DNA of 64,000 bases. It comes from Buttiauxella izardii. GTDB taxonomy: Bacteria > Pseudomonadota > Gammaproteobacteria > Enterobacterales > Enterobacteriaceae. Below are positions 39,404 to 50,379 of the stretch, one piece after another (the stretch's first letter is position 1; each line of letters begins with the position of its first letter). A program made the translations under genes and the position numbers. Under the pieces are notes generated by a model, which saw only the letters and a program-made list of their open reading frames with translations, did not search any database and was not told where the DNA came from. The stretch is from NCBI RefSeq assembly GCF_003601925.1, contig NZ_QZWH01000038.1:1-64000 (forward strand). Direction: 5' to 3'.

Positions 39404-41167
39404 TCAGTTAGCGATGAAGCGCTTCTCGTCAGTCAGGACTTGCAGCAACAAACCCAACTGAGGTTTGGTTTCTTTGATGCGTTCGCCCTGTAGGTCGTAC
39501 ATCCGATAGTTACCGTTGTTATCGAGCACCAGCGTCATGTCCGGAAGGGTGACTGCGAGGCTATTATTATCTGCACCCACAACCCAGTTATGGCGACGTG
39601 TCGCGGCAAACAAGTCTTCACCTTGTGAATACTCATTGGCTGGATTTTTAACATGCAACAGGCGCTGCATCAGCGTTGTCATCACATCCTGATGGTCAGT
39701 AAGCTTGGTGATGGTTTGCGCCGGAGTGCCAGGCCAATGGATAACTAATGGCACCTGAATACGCGAACGTGACCAGGCAAAAGAATCCTGCTCTTTGCCA
39801 AGCGGCACACCGTGACCCGCGGTAATAATCACCACCGTGTCTTTGAGTTTGCCGGAAGCATCCAGTGCATCCAGCACACGTTTGATTTGCTCATCAACGT
39901 TTTCTGCTGCACGGGTATAGCGGCGAGCAAAGGCTTGTTGATTGGTATCATCCGTAATGTTGGTGCCATTAAAAGCAACCCAGGAGAACCAGCGGTTATC
40001 CTCAGAAGCGTATTGATTCAGCCAGTTGATCCACTGCGTTGCTGTTTGCCCGTCAGACTGGCTTTTTGCGGACGGTAAAGAGAAGTCTGACAGCAGCGCC
40101 TGGCGGTACATTGATGAGTCAAAACCATCCGAGGCGAACAGCCCCAGTTGATAGCCTTGCTGGTTCAATGCAGTAATTAATGCCGCCGGGACTCGAGCGG
40201 ATAAAACGCCGTCCATATAGGCAGGTGAAATGCCGTAGAACAGGCCAAAGATGCCGTTATCCGTCCCATTACCCGCGCTCATATGCTGAGTAAAGTTAAT
40301 GTTGCTGGAGGCAAACTGGCTCAGATTTGGCAGATCTTTCTGAGTATGGTCAGCATTCAGACCATCCACCGTAATCAGCAGTACATTGTGCCCGGTACCC
40401 ATATCGCGGAATTGCAGGTCGCTCAGCGGATACTGCACGGATACCGCTTCAGGATTCCCCTGTTCGACAAGACGGCGCTGGTACTCTTTTGCATCCAGCA
40501 AGCCATGTTTCTCGAGGAAACGGCGAGCCGTCATCGGATAGGAAAGTGGCAGGTTTGCACGCTGCATGGTAATCGGGCGATAGAAATTCGCATCCGCCCA
40601 GATGTACATAATATGGCTACTGAAGAAGGCGACAAAAAACAGCACGACCACAGGTTTAGCATAGTGTTTGCGCCGCCCCAGGCTGCGCAATTTCTGCCAG
40701 CTCCAGGTCGCAAACAGCATTTCAATCAATAAAATCACCGGCACGCTGATAAACATCAGCTGCCAGTCTCGCGCCATTTCACTCTGGTCGGGGTTGATCA
40801 CCAGTTCCCAGACAATCGGATTAAGATGGAGATGGAAGCGAGTAAAGACTTCGCTGTCGATAAGCAACAGCGTCATGCCTGCGGTAGCAAGGGCTGCCGA
40901 GACAAAGCGCATCAAGCGTTGCGACATCACAACGAACGTTAGTGGGAAGAGAATCAGCAAATAAGTGGCGAAAACCACAAAGCTGAAATGACCGATAACA
41001 CTCAGCCAGGAATAAATACGGCCTGTGAGCGTTGTCGGCCAGTCGGCGACAAACAAATAGCGGCTACCCAGCAATGTTGCCAGCAGGATATTAAACAGGG
41101 CGAACCAATGTCCCCAACTGACCATTTGGGAAACTTTTTCGCGGTAGCGCTGACGGTTAGTCACCAT
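39404..41167 (-). CDS. yejM: inner-membrane regulator of lipopolysaccharide synthesis (YejM/PbgA/LapC)
   Basis: A 587-residue protein with five N-terminal membrane helices (to about residue 190), an Arg-rich linker (KLRSLGRRKHYAKP) and a periplasmic sulfatase-like domain (NVLLITVDGLNADHTQKDLPNLSQF) that lacks a normal active site. In E. coli it senses periplasmic-leaflet LPS and controls LpxC proteolysis through LapB. Length and order (yejL, yejM, proL) match E. coli. Confidence 0.96.
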   Translation of the reverse strand: MVTNRQRYREKVSQMVSWGHWFALFNILLATLLGSRYLFVADWPTTLTGRIYSWLSVIGHFSFVVFATYLLILFPLTFVVMSQRLMRFVSAALATAGMTLLLIDSEVFTRFHLHLNPIVWELVINPDQSEMARDWQLMFISVPVILLIEMLFATWSWQKLRSLGRRKHYAKPVVVLFFVAFFSSHIMYIWADANFYRPITMQRANLPLSYPMTARRFLEKHGLLDAKEYQRRLVEQGNPEAVSVQYPLSDLQFRDMGTGHNVLLITVDGLNADHTQKDLPNLSQFASSNINFTQHMSAGNGTDNGIFGLFYGISPAYMDGVLSARVPAALITALNQQGYQLGLFASDGFDSSMYRQALLSDFSLPSAKSQSDGQTATQWINWLNQYASEDNRWFSWVAFNGTNITDDTNQQAFARRYTRAAENVDEQIKRVLDALDASGKLKDTVVIITAGHGVPLGKEQDSFAWSRSRIQVPLVIHWPGTPAQTITKLTDHQDVMTTLMQRLLHVKNPANEYSQGEDLFAATRRHNWVVGADNNSLAVTLPDMTLVLDNNGNYRMYDLQGERIKETKPQLGLLLQVLTDEKRFIAN

Positions 41168-41186
41168 AACGTGTAACTACGATCCC

Positions 41187-41414
41187 TTAATGAGCTTTGT
41201 CTTCGCTCACGGAGGCTTGCAGCGCCTCAGCGAAAGAGCGAGCCAACGAGCGGCGTTGAGCAGAAGCTACGCTGGTATTAATCAAGTTGGTGACCATATT
41301 TCCCAGCACCATCAGGGAAAGATCGGTAGGCGTTTGATGCTTTTCCAGCACGCTTGCCAGTTCACTCAACAGTTCTTCGACGCGTTCGTCACTATAACGG
41401 GATATTTGTGGCAT
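41187..41414 (-). CDS. yejL: UPF0352 protein YejL
   Basis: A 75-residue protein ([20 protein letters not shown]) matching E. coli YejL in length and position. It is helical without a membrane segment, and its function is unknown. It lies 19 nt upstream of yejM in the same direction, probably as an operon, and is divergent from yejK. Confidence 0.95.
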   Translation of the reverse strand: MPQISRYSDERVEELLSELASVLEKHQTPTDLSLMVLGNMVTNLINTSVASAQRRSLARSFAEALQASVSEDKAH

Positions 41415-41579
41415 AAATTAACAATCAATTAGAATCAGGAAAGGGCGTTATCTTACCGTAGAAGGACCTGTTTTTCTGCTTTTTTATCCGCTATATCGTC
41501 AACCCTAATTATCTAACGGATGTTGCGCCAAGCTTCCGGCAATGGTTGAATACCGCCGAGTCTAAAAGGAGAGTTTACC

Positions 41580-42587
41580 ATGAGTCTGGATATCAACCAG
41601 ATTGCCTTACACCAGTTGATCAAACGCGGCGAACAGACACTTGAAGTGGTGCTGCGTGATTCTCTGTTGGCAACGAACGGCGCCGTAGAAGAAATGATGG
41701 CCGAATTGCACCGTGTGTATAGTGCAAAAAATAAAGCATACGGCCTGTTTAGCGAAGAGAGTGAACTGGCCGAAGCACTGCGTTCACAACGTAAAGGCGA
41801 CGAGGATTTCCTCGCTTTCAGCCGCGCAGCCACTGGCCGCTTGCGTGATGAACTGGCGAAATACCCCTTTGCAGATGGCGGCATTGTGCTGTTCTGCGAG
41901 TATCGCTATCTGGCGGTGGAGTATTTGCTGGTGGCGGTGCTGAATAATCTAAGCAGCATGCGCGTTAACGAAGAGCTGGATATCAGTTCCACGCACCACC
42001 TCGATATCAACCATGCTGATATCGTGGCGCGTATTGATCTGACCGAATGGGAAACCAATCCGGAATCATCACGCTACCTGACTTTCCTGAAAGGGCGAGT
42101 AGGGCGTAAAGTTTCCGATTTCTTTATGGATTTCCTCGGTGCAAGCGAAGGTTTGAACGCGAAAGCGCAGAACAAAGGTTTGTTGCAAGCGCTGGACGAC
42201 TTCACCAACGAAGCGCAACTGGATAAGAACGATCGCCAGGCCGCGCGTCAGCAAGTTTATGCGTACTGCAACGAACAGCTTCAGGCGGGTGAGGAAATTG
42301 AGCTTTCTGCGCTGGCCGATGAGCTACCGTGGGCGGTTGAAGACAAGAACTTCCAACAGTTCACGGCTGATAAGGGCTATGAGCTGGAAGAAAGTTTTCC
42401 AGCCGATCGCAGCACGCTGCGCCAGTTAACCAAATTCGCCGGTAGCGGCGGTGGTTTGACGATTAACTTTGATGCCATGCTGTTAGGCGAACGCATTTAC
42501 TGGGATCCGGCGACCGATACGCTGACCATTAAAGGCACGCCACCTAACCTGCGCGATCAGTTACAGCGCCGTAGTTCTGGCAAATAA
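41580..42587 (+). CDS. yejK: nucleoid-associated protein YejK (NdpA)
   Basis: A 335-residue cytoplasmic protein of the 37-kDa nucleoid-associated family ([20 protein letters not shown]), equal in length to E. coli YejK. AAAAGGAGAG precedes the ATG. The [20 protein letters not shown] segment is typical of the family. The molecular role is not defined beyond nucleoid association. Confidence 0.95.
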   Translation: MSLDINQIALHQLIKRGEQTLEVVLRDSLLATNGAVEEMMAELHRVYSAKNKAYGLFSEESELAEALRSQRKGDEDFLAFSRAATGRLRDELAKYPFADGGIVLFCEYRYLAVEYLLVAVLNNLSSMRVNEELDISSTHHLDINHADIVARIDLTEWETNPESSRYLTFLKGRVGRKVSDFFMDFLGASEGLNAKAQNKGLLQALDDFTNEAQLDKNDRQAARQQVYAYCNEQLQAGEEIELSALADELPWAVEDKNFQQFTADKGYELEESFPADRSTLRQLTKFAGSGGGLTINFDAMLLGERIYWDPATDTLTIKGTPPNLRDQLQRRSSGK

Positions 42588-42603
42588 CGCTTTAAGAGAG
42601 CCA

Positions 42604-42634
42604 TAAAAAAACCCGCCGAAGCGGGTTTTTTTTC
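42604..42634. terminator. bidirectional terminator between yejK and rplY
   Basis: AAAAAAACCCGC-CGAA-GCGGGTTTTTTTT with long T-runs on both strands between the convergent genes. Confidence 0.95.
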
Positions 42635-42649
42635 GAACCAGATTCGCGA

Positions 42650-42934
42650 TTAAGCGCGAACGAAGTCGATGTGGTTCAGTTTTGGCTTGAACGGGTGACG
42701 CTGAACAGCCTGAACTTTAACCTTAACTTCTTTACCGTCTACAACCAGAGTCAGAACTTCTTCGTAGAAACCTGGCTTAGCTTGCAGGTTCATTACGTTG
42801 TCGTGATCCAGTTCGATAGAGATCGCAGCTTCGGAACCACCATAGATGATTGCCGGGAATTTGTTAGCTGCACGCAGGCGGCGGCTCGCACCCTTGCCCT
42901 GCTCTTTGCGTTCTACTGCATTGATAGTAAACAT
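42650..42934 (-). CDS. rplY: 50S ribosomal protein L25
   Basis: A 94-residue L25 ([20 protein letters not shown]), the 5S rRNA-binding protein, identical in length to the E. coli protein. It is the short form without the C-terminal CTC domain. AGAGAG lies upstream. It stands alone, with terminators or gaps on both sides. Confidence 0.98.
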   Translation of the reverse strand: MFTINAVERKEQGKGASRRLRAANKFPAIIYGGSEAAISIELDHDNVMNLQAKPGFYEEVLTLVVDGKEVKVKVQAVQRHPFKPKLNHIDFVRA

Positions 42935-43060
42935 TAACTGTTTCTCTCTTAAATAATCCTGTTACAGGCGACCCAGCAACAGGTAAGTGATCTGCTTTGC
43001 GGATGCAAAAGCGGGCGGGATTATAGCCATATCTGGCCTGGGCTTCAATGAAAAGAACCT

Positions 43061-44821
43061 CTAGCCGCGTAATTCATTTGCCCGGCGGAAGCGGCCTTCA
43101 TAATCAAACACCTTTTCCCGCACGTTCCAGAAGTTGCCATTCTTGCGGGCAACCACAAAGTCCGGGTGGCGAAGCGCCGATTGCTGGGCGACGACATCCG
43201 CCGCATTTATCCAGCGCAGCGGCACGCCAGGCGCACGACTGTGTGGCCGAATAAATAACTGCTCGAAGGCCATGCGCTGGGCGGGCGTTTGCAGCCGAAA
43301 ACGTTCGCTGACATCCGCACCGTCTTCATCGAAATAGGTAATTTTCAGCCAGTCGCCTTTTTCATCGCCACCGTGTTGCAAGGTCATCCCACCGCAGCGC
43401 AGAACCAGCGCATCTTTTAATTTCAGCGCGGCTTTTAACATATCGTCAGGATCGACCAGAACGTGATCGCACTGATGGCAGCGACGCGCGGCGATATCGT
43501 TTTCAGCGTGACATTGCGGGCAGTTTTTAAAGCGAAAACGGTAATCGCACTGTTCACGCGTGCCGTCATCGTCTTCAAACCAGCCCTGGCAACGACGACC
43601 AAAATGCTCAATCAACGTGCCATCGCTGGTGGTTTTGCCCCAAAAAGTGTTGGCAAAACCGCAGGAAGGGCAAAATACCTGAACCGGCACATTGTCGCTT
43701 TTGCCTTTGGCCGCCCCAACTTCTGGCGTAAACAAGTCATGGGGATTTCCGGCGTAGTCGAGAATCAAACAATCTTTCTTGCCTGGTGCCAGACGTAATC
43801 CGCGCCCAACAATTTGCTGATACAGGCTGACGGATTCCGTCGGGCGCAAAATGGCAATCAAATCGACATGTGGCGCATCAAAGCCGGTGGTGAGTACCGA
43901 TACGTTTACCAGAAAGCGAAACTGCTGGTTTTTAAACGCTTCTATTAATGTATCGCGCGCGGGTCCGGGAGTATCGGCGGTAATCAATGCTGCATCGTTA
44001 GAGGGCAGCAGGGCGGTGACTTCTTTGGCGTGTTCAACGGTGGCGGCAAATATCATCACGCCGCGCCGCTCGGTAGCAAATTCCACAATCTGGCTGATGA
44101 TATGCGGGGTAATACGTTTTTGCTGCTTCAGTTCGCGGTTAAGATCCGCCTCGCTGAACAGGCCATTGGATTGTGACTGCAAGCGGCTGAAATCGTATTG
44201 TACAACCGGCATATCCAGACGCTCAGGGGGCGTTAAATAGCCGTGCTTGATCATGTAACGCAGCGGTAACTCGTAGATACAATCGCGGAACAGGGCGCTT
44301 TCGTTGCCGCGTACCATGCCGTGATAATGGAAATGATAAATCCAGCCTTTCCCCAAACGATAAGGCGTGGCGGTCAGGCCTAACAGGCGTAACTTCGGAT
44401 TTGCAGTGCGTAAATGGGCAAGGATTTGCTGATACTGGCTGTCATCGGAATCACCAATGCGGTGGCATTCATCGACAATCAACAATGAAAACTCGCCCTT
44501 GAACTGCTCAAGATTTCGCGCCACAGATTGCACGCTGCCGAAAACCACTTTGCCGTGGCTCTCTTTGCGTTGCAGACCGGCGGCGAAAATATCGGCCTCA
44601 AGACCCAGCGCACAATATTTAGCGTGGTTTTGCGCAACTAATTCTTTAACGTGAGCCAGCACCAGTACGCGCCCACGCGCCACGCGAGCCAGTTCGGCAA
44701 TCACCAGACTTTTTCCCGCGCCCGTAGGCAAAACAATCACCGCAGGAGTGAGGTGTTTGCGGAAATGGGCGAGGGTGGCGTCGACCGCTTCTTGTTGATA
44801 AGGGCGCAGGGTAAAAGACAT
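43061..44821 (-). CDS. radD: SF2 DNA repair helicase-like protein RadD (YejH)
   Basis: A 586-residue superfamily 2 ATPase. Motif I is [10 protein letters not shown], motif II VDECHR, motif [11 protein letters not shown] and motif [12 protein letters not shown] four-Cys zinc finger lies near residue 420 ([18 protein letters not shown]). In E. coli RadD accelerates RecA-mediated strand exchange and aids double-strand break repair. Its AGGAG ribosome-binding site lies in the end of an ERIC element that begins 3 nt before the start codon. Confidence 0.95.
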   Translation of the reverse strand: MSFTLRPYQQEAVDATLAHFRKHLTPAVIVLPTGAGKSLVIAELARVARGRVLVLAHVKELVAQNHAKYCALGLEADIFAAGLQRKESHGKVVFGSVQSVARNLEQFKGEFSLLIVDECHRIGDSDDSQYQQILAHLRTANPKLRLLGLTATPYRLGKGWIYHFHYHGMVRGNESALFRDCIYELPLRYMIKHGYLTPPERLDMPVVQYDFSRLQSQSNGLFSEADLNRELKQQKRITPHIISQIVEFATERRGVMIFAATVEHAKEVTALLPSNDAALITADTPGPARDTLIEAFKNQQFRFLVNVSVLTTGFDAPHVDLIAILRPTESVSLYQQIVGRGLRLAPGKKDCLILDYAGNPHDLFTPEVGAAKGKSDNVPVQVFCPSCGFANTFWGKTTSDGTLIEHFGRRCQGWFEDDDGTREQCDYRFRFKNCPQCHAENDIAARRCHQCDHVLVDPDDMLKAALKLKDALVLRCGGMTLQHGGDEKGDWLKITYFDEDGADVSERFRLQTPAQRMAFEQLFIRPHSRAPGVPLRWINAADVVAQQSALRHPDFVVARKNGNFWNVREKVFDYEGRFRRANELRG

Positions 44822-44824
44822 CGG

Positions 44825-44955
44825 TACTCCTACCCTTCATCTTTCAAGCTACAGGGGTGTTGGCTGCACTCACTTACCCCAGTCACTTACTCAAGTAAGC
44901 TCCTGGGGATAAGCTCCCTTGCCGCCTACCTGTAACTCGAAATCTAAAGGGTATC
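44825..44955. repeat. ERIC element between radD and rsuA
   Basis: An imperfect palindrome of about 130 bp with the ERIC core ccagtcacttactcaagtaa and gctcctggggat, plus the outer parts tttcaagctacagggg and ctacctgtaactcgaaat. It abuts the radD start codon, so a transcript from upstream would carry the ERIC fold in its 5' leader. The rest of the gap to rsuA (44956-45137) is promoter-like AT-rich sequence. Confidence 0.92.
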
Positions 44956-45137
44956 AAACTAGTCATAAGTGATACGAAAGCGTCGATTATGGCATGAATC
45001 GGGGTTTTAGCTTGAGAGAGTTTTCTATCCCGCTATACTGGCAAACTAATTAACAGGCAAACGATTTTTCCCTTAGAAAATGGGCGAATGCCCGGCTAGC
45101 CTTATGCTGGCACCTCTTAGAAACAGGCAATATTTTA

Positions 45138-45845
45138 ATGCGACTCGATAAATTTATCTCTCAGCAACTTGGCGTGAGCCGCGCTATTGCTGGCCGTGAA
45201 ATCCGCGCACAGCGTGTCACTATTGATGGCGAAATGGTGCGTGACGCCGCTTTTAAACTGAACCCGGAACACCAGGTTGAGTTTGATGGCCGTTCGCTGA
45301 CTCAGGAAAATGGCCCTCGTTATTTCATGCTCAACAAACCACAGGGTTATGTTTGTTCAACCGAAGACCCGGATCACCCAACCGTGCTCTATTTCCTCGA
45401 TGAACCGATGGCGCACAAACTGCATGCTGCCGGGCGTCTGGATATCGACACCACCGGACTGGTGCTGATGACCGACGATGGGCAGTGGTCGCATCGCATT
45501 ACTTCTCCGCGCCATCACTGCGAAAAAACCTATCTGGTCACGCTGGAAAACCCTGTGTCAGATGACACAGCAGAACAATTCGCCGCAGGCGTTCAATTGC
45601 ATAATGAAAAAGATCTGACGTTACCCGCGGTGATGGAAGTCATCACGCCGCTTGAAGTGCGTCTGACCATCAGCGAAGGGCGTTATCACCAGGTAAAACG
45701 TATGTTCGCCGCAGTGGGTAACCATGTCGTTGGCCTGCATCGTGAACGCATTGGCGCTATTGCGATGGATGAGGATCTCGCGCCAGGTGAATATCGCCGA
45801 TTAACCGAAGAAGAAATTGCCAGTGTCGGCATGCCGCCACGTTAA
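45138..45845 (+). CDS. rsuA: 16S rRNA pseudouridine(516) synthase
   Basis: A 235-residue enzyme with an N-terminal S4 RNA-binding domain ([20 protein letters not shown]) and a RsuA-type catalytic domain with the catalytic Asp in [17 protein letters not shown]. It makes pseudouridine 516 in 16S rRNA. bcr follows after 15 nt, as in E. coli, so they are probably co-transcribed. Confidence 0.97.
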   Translation: MRLDKFISQQLGVSRAIAGREIRAQRVTIDGEMVRDAAFKLNPEHQVEFDGRSLTQENGPRYFMLNKPQGYVCSTEDPDHPTVLYFLDEPMAHKLHAAGRLDIDTTGLVLMTDDGQWSHRITSPRHHCEKTYLVTLENPVSDDTAEQFAAGVQLHNEKDLTLPAVMEVITPLEVRLTISEGRYHQVKRMFAAVGNHVVGLHRERIGAIAMDEDLAPGEYRRLTEEEIASVGMPPR

Positions 45846-45860
45846 TTCCCGGAGGAAGCG

Positions 45861-47057
45861 TTGAGTAGTAAGCAAAACTCGTCAATTGGTATTGTGGTGA
45901 TCCTTGGCCTGCTGGCCATGTTAATGCCGTTATCAATCGATATGTATTTACCGGCCTTGCCGGTTATCGCCTCGGAATTTGGCGTGCCGGCGGGCAGCGC
46001 ACAAATGACGCTCAGTACCTATATTCTCGGCTTCGCTATCGGCCAGCTATTTTATGGCCCGATGGCAGACAGTATTGGCCGTAAGCCTGTGGTACTGGGT
46101 GGCACGCTCATCTTTGCCGTGGCGGCCATTGCTTGCGCACTCTCGCAAACCATTGATCACCTGATTGCGATGCGCTTCCTGCATGGCCTTTCGGCGGCTG
46201 CGGCAAGCGTGGTGATTAACGCCCTGATGCGCGACATTTACCCGAAAGAAGAGTTTTCGCGCATGATGTCGTTTGTCATGCTGATTACTACTATTGCGCC
46301 ACTGGTTGCGCCAATGGTCGGGGGCGCGGTGCTGGTTTGGTTTAGCTGGCATGCGATCTTCTGGATTCTGGCAGTGGCTGCATTGTTAGCCTCAGCCATG
46401 ATCTTCTTTATGATTCACGAAACGCTCCCGGTTGAACGACGTCAGAAGTTTCATCTGCGCACTACCATCGGTAACTTTGCCACGCTGTTCCGCCACAAAC
46501 GCGTGTTGAGTTATATGCTGGCGAGCGGGTTCAGCTTTGCGGCGATGTTCTCATTTTTGAGCGCCGGGCCGTTTGTGTATATCGAGCTGAACCATGTTGA
46601 ACCACAGCATTTCGGTTACTACTTCGCGCTGAACATTGTCTTCCTGATTGTCATGACGCTGATCAACAGCCGCTTTGTGCGCCGTTTTGGCCCACTGGCG
46701 ATGTTCCGTTTCGGCTTGTTTGTGCAGTTCGCCATGGCTATCTGGCTGGTGGTGAGCACCGGAATGGGGTTAGGTTTCTGGTCGATGGTGCTGGGAATTG
46801 CAGTGTTTGTCGGCTGCGTTTCGATGGTGTCGTCGAATGCGATGGCGGTCATTCTTGATGAATTTCCCCATATGGCGGGAACGGCTTCTTCATTGGCAGG
46901 CACGTTCCGCTTTGGTATTGGCGCATTAACAGGGGCGTTGCTTTCTATCGCGACCTTTAATACAGCGTGGCCAATGATTTGGTCGATTGCGGTATGTGCT
47001 ACGTGTTCTATTGGTTTCTATCTCTACGCCAGCCGCCCGCGTTTAGCCACGAAATAG
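45861..47057 (+). CDS. bcr: multidrug efflux transporter Bcr (MFS, DHA1)
   Basis: A 398-residue major facilitator protein with 12 membrane helices. The DHA1 motif D1 [18 protein letters not shown] starts helix 1, and [12 protein letters not shown] lies between helices 2 and 3. E. coli Bcr exports bicyclomycin, sulfonamides and some dipeptides or cysteine. The start is TTG behind GGAGGAAGCG; no ATG nearby fits. Confidence 0.95.
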   Translation: MSSKQNSSIGIVVILGLLAMLMPLSIDMYLPALPVIASEFGVPAGSAQMTLSTYILGFAIGQLFYGPMADSIGRKPVVLGGTLIFAVAAIACALSQTIDHLIAMRFLHGLSAAAASVVINALMRDIYPKEEFSRMMSFVMLITTIAPLVAPMVGGAVLVWFSWHAIFWILAVAALLASAMIFFMIHETLPVERRQKFHLRTTIGNFATLFRHKRVLSYMLASGFSFAAMFSFLSAGPFVYIELNHVEPQHFGYYFALNIVFLIVMTLINSRFVRRFGPLAMFRFGLFVQFAMAIWLVVSTGMGLGFWSMVLGIAVFVGCVSMVSSNAMAVILDEFPHMAGTASSLAGTFRFGIGALTGALLSIATFNTAWPMIWSIAVCATCSIGFYLYASRPRLATK

Positions 47058-47070
47058 ATTAATATCTCAA

Positions 47071-47098
47071 AACGGGCATCGCCAGATGCCCGTTCTTT
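47071..47098 (+). terminator. terminator of rsuA-bcr
   Basis: AACGGGCATC-GCCA-GATGCCCGTT followed by CTTT, 13 nt after bcr. Confidence 0.87.
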
Positions 47099-47402
47099 AA
47101 TCCACATCAACGAAATTCCCCCACGAATGCCTACAATTTGTTTCTCAAATGTAAACGCATCAGCAATAAAAAGTCACATTCTTGTAGTTAAAAAGGTTGA
47201 GTTACATCGCAGAAAGCGTTACATATAGCGCCGAAACGTGTGCAGCAGCACAAAAATAAAACGTTAAATATGAAATGGTAGACAAATAATTACAACGGAT
47301 GTAAGCGGTTTCGAGGTTGTTTACACACAATTAACTAACATTGTGTTAACCTTTATGTGAATCGTTTGTGAAATAAATTTGGATTTTTTTGGGGATACCA
47401 CA
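47099..47402 (+). promoter_or_regulatory. AT-rich upstream region of yejG
   Basis: About 300 bp without a gene. I see AT-rich promoter-like sequence and short TTAAC/GTTAA and TGTGAA repeats (for example around 47330-47370), but no site I can assign with confidence. Confidence 0.4.
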
Positions 47403-47750
47403 GTGAATACGTTACAACTTTCCATCGTTCATCGCTTACCACACAGCTATCGCTGGTTGGCGGGCTTTGCAGGTTCCAGAGTTGAACCGATTCCGCAAAA
47501 CGGGCAGAGCGCTGAAAACTGCCTGATTGGCCTGAAATTACTCAGCGATAATAACAGCGATTCAGCGTGGCCGACGATGCACAAACTAAGCCTGGCGCTG
47601 CGCGATATCGAAGTGGATTCTGCGGTTGTGGAGTGTGAAGGCCAACCGTGCCTGTTCGTTAATCGTCAGGATGAACAAACAGCAACTTGCCGACTGAAAA
47701 ATTTTGGCGTGGCGATTGCCGAGTCGTTTTCCAGCGCGAACCCATTCTAA
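47403..47750 (+). CDS. yejG: conserved protein YejG, function unknown
   Basis: A 115-residue soluble protein ([22 protein letters not shown] and [20 protein letters not shown]) close to E. coli YejG. The GTG start behind GGGGAT aligns with the E. coli start; an in-frame ATG 24 nt earlier is less likely. It is convergent with yejF, 12 nt away. The function is unknown. Confidence 0.9.
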   Translation: MNTLQLSIVHRLPHSYRWLAGFAGSRVEPIPQNGQSAENCLIGLKLLSDNNSDSAWPTMHKLSLALRDIEVDSAVVECEGQPCLFVNRQDEQTATCRLKNFGVAIAESFSSANPF

Positions 47751-47762
47751 CGCCCAAATTTA

Positions 47763-49352
47763 TCAGGCAAGTGCGAGTAACTGGCGTGTGTATTCCGCCT
47801 GAGGCGCGGCAAAAATTTGCTGACAAGGCCCTTGTTCCACAACTTCACCCTGCCGCAATACCACGACCTGATGGCACAACGACTTCACCACGCGCAAATC
47901 ATGGCTGATAAAAATGTAGGCCAGCTGATGCTTTTCCTGCAATGACTTCAGCAACGCAAGAATTTGCGCTTGCACCGAACGGTCAAGCGACGAAGTCGGT
48001 TCATCAAGAATAATCAATTCGGGTTGTAAAATGAGTGCCCTGGCAATCGCAATGCGCTGACGTTGCCCGCCAGAAAACTCCGCCGGATAACGGTGCATCG
48101 TTTCGGGATCTAAACCCACTTCCTGCATAGCCACGATGACTTTTTGTTCGCGCTGTGCGGCACTTAACGCCGGTTGATGAACGCGCAAACCTTCTTCAAT
48201 AATCTGCAACACATCCAGCCGCGGGTTCAGTGATGAATTCGGGTCCTGGAAAACGACCTGAATACGGCTACGCAACGGCAGCAGCTTTTTGCGATTAAGC
48301 TCGTGCAGCGGTTTCCCATCAAACCAAATCTCGCCGCTGGAATGAATTAACCGTAACAGCGCAAGGCCGGTAGTGCTTTTCCCCGAACCTGATTCCCCAA
48401 CCAAACCGATACTTTCACCCGCACGCAGCGCAAAGCTCAGATCTTTAATTCCATAGTTGTAGCCAATGGTCTTTTTGAGCAGACCGCGACGGATAGGGAA
48501 GGCGACCTGCAAATCACGAACCGTAAGTAGTGGGGAAACAGACTCATCAACTGGGCGAGGAGTGCCAGCAGGTTCTGCCGCCAGCAATTGCTGAGTATAG
48601 GAATGCTGTGGTGCAGAGAGTAATTGAGCCGCTGAGTTTTGCTCAACGCATTTGCCGTGGCGCATCACCGCCACGTTATCGGCCAGCTTTTTGACGATGC
48701 CCAGATTATGGGTGATGAACAGCAATCCCATATTCAGCTCTTGCTTGAGCTCTTTGAGCAGTTGCAGAATTTGCGCCTGCACGGTGACATCGAGCGCGGT
48801 GGTCGGCTCATCGGCAATCAACAATTCCGGGCGAGTGAGCAGCGCCATGGCTATCATCACGCGTTGGCGTTCGCCGCCGGAAAGCTGGTGCGGGAAGTCA
48901 GTTAGACGACTTGCTGCGTTGCGAATGCCAACGCGATCAAGGCAGGTAAGCATTTCTGCACGGGCGGCTTCACGGCGCATTCCGCGGTGCAGCGATAACA
49001 CTTCATAAAGCTGCTTTTCAATATTGTGTAATGGATTTAACGAAACCATCGGTTCCTGGAAAATCATCGCGATTTTGTTGCCGCGCACCGTGCGAAGCAG
49101 TTTTTCGGGGGCGTGCAATAATTCCTGGCCTTTAAAGAATATTTCGCCATTGGGATAAACAACCGGCGGCGCGGGCAGCAACCGCAACACCGACAACGCC
49201 GTGACACTTTTCCCAGAACCAGACTCGCCAACCAGTGCCAGCGTTTCACCGGCATTCACCTCAAGTGATAAATCATCCACCACCTGGCGGACGGTATCGC
49301 CGCTGCGAAAAGCCACGGATAAATTCTTGATAGAAAGCAGTGGAGTGGTCAT
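47763..49352 (-). CDS. yejF: peptide ABC transporter ATP-binding protein YejF
   Basis: A 529-residue fused double ATPase of the oligopeptide importer YejABEF. Both halves show Walker A (GESGSGKSVTALS and GESGSGKSTTGLAL), signature (LSGGERQRV and FSGGQRQRI) and Walker B (LLIADEPTTAL and LIILDEPTSSL). The start at MTTPLLSIKNLSV gives the E. coli length and follows the yejE stop by 1 nt. The importer takes up small peptides, including microcin C in E. coli. Confidence 0.96.
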   Translation of the reverse strand: MTTPLLSIKNLSVAFRSGDTVRQVVDDLSLEVNAGETLALVGESGSGKSVTALSVLRLLPAPPVVYPNGEIFFKGQELLHAPEKLLRTVRGNKIAMIFQEPMVSLNPLHNIEKQLYEVLSLHRGMRREAARAEMLTCLDRVGIRNAASRLTDFPHQLSGGERQRVMIAMALLTRPELLIADEPTTALDVTVQAQILQLLKELKQELNMGLLFITHNLGIVKKLADNVAVMRHGKCVEQNSAAQLLSAPQHSYTQQLLAAEPAGTPRPVDESVSPLLTVRDLQVAFPIRRGLLKKTIGYNYGIKDLSFALRAGESIGLVGESGSGKSTTGLALLRLIHSSGEIWFDGKPLHELNRKKLLPLRSRIQVVFQDPNSSLNPRLDVLQIIEEGLRVHQPALSAAQREQKVIVAMQEVGLDPETMHRYPAEFSGGQRQRIAIARALILQPELIILDEPTSSLDRSVQAQILALLKSLQEKHQLAYIFISHDLRVVKSLCHQVVVLRQGEVVEQGPCQQIFAAPQAEYTRQLLALA

Positions 49353-49353
49353 A

Positions 49354-50379
49354 TCAGTGCGCCTTGCTCGGGTCGAAGGCGTCGCGCACTGCTTCGCCAA
49401 TAAAAATGAGTAACGTTAGCAAAATGGCTAGCGAGAAAAATGCGGTGATGCCAAGCCACGGTGCCTGTAGATTGTTTTTGCCTTGCAGCAGCAGTTCGCC
49501 CAGAGACGGCGAGCCAAGCGGCAATCCAAAGCCTAAGAAATCCAGCGAGGTGAGGGTGGTAATCGAGCCGCAAAGGATAAACGGCAAAAATGTGAGGGTG
49601 GCGACCATCGCGTTGGGCAGCATATGGCGCAGGATGATTGACCTGTCGCCGACGCCCATCGCCTGCGCGGCACGAATATAATCGAAGTTACGGGTGCGCA
49701 GAAACTCAGCGCGTACCACTCCTACCAGGCTCATCCAGCCGAACAGCACCGTAATACCCAGCAGCCACCAGAAATTCGGCTGAATAACGCTTGAGAGCAG
49801 GATTATCAGAAATAACGTCGGCATCCCTGACCAGACTTCGATAAACCGCTGCCCCCACAAATCCACTCGCCCACCGTAATACCCCTGAACTGCGCCCGCA
49901 AGAATGCCAATCACGCTGGAAAATAGCGTCAGCATCAGGCCAAAGAGGATTGAAATACGTGTGCCGTACAAAATCCGCGCCAGCACATCGCCGCCATTGG
50001 CGTCGGTACCCAGCCAGTTCTGGCTGCTCGGCGGCGAAGGGAAAGGCACGGTGGTGGCAAAGTTTATCGCATTCGAGCCAAAGCGGATCGGCGCCCACAA
50101 CACCCAGCCTTTCTCGCTCAGGCGCTGTGCAAGCCATGGATCCTGATAATCAGCCGGTGTTGCCAGCGGGCCGCCAAAATCACTTTCGCTGTAATTCTTG
50201 ATAAACGGGAAGTAAAGACGCTCTTGATAATGGACGATCAGCGGGCGATCGTTGGCGACCAACTCAGATCCGAGACTCAGTAAAAACAGAACAGCGAAAA
50301 CCCAAAGCGACCAGTAGCCGCGTTTGTTGTGGCGAAAACGTGCCCAGCGGGCCTGATTAACGGGACTTAAGCGGCTCAT
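49354..50379 (-). CDS. yejE: peptide ABC transporter permease YejE
   Basis: A 341-residue permease with about six membrane helices and the EAA-loop segment [19 protein letters not shown]. An N-terminal cytoplasmic stretch ([18 protein letters not shown]) is typical of OppC-type subunits. It overlaps yejB by 4 nt (ATGA). It pairs with YejB. Confidence 0.96.
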   Translation of the reverse strand: MSRLSPVNQARWARFRHNKRGYWSLWVFAVLFLLSLGSELVANDRPLIVHYQERLYFPFIKNYSESDFGGPLATPADYQDPWLAQRLSEKGWVLWAPIRFGSNAINFATTVPFPSPPSSQNWLGTDANGGDVLARILYGTRISILFGLMLTLFSSVIGILAGAVQGYYGGRVDLWGQRFIEVWSGMPTLFLIILLSSVIQPNFWWLLGITVLFGWMSLVGVVRAEFLRTRNFDYIRAAQAMGVGDRSIILRHMLPNAMVATLTFLPFILCGSITTLTSLDFLGFGLPLGSPSLGELLLQGKNNLQAPWLGITAFFSLAILLTLLIFIGEAVRDAFDPSKAH

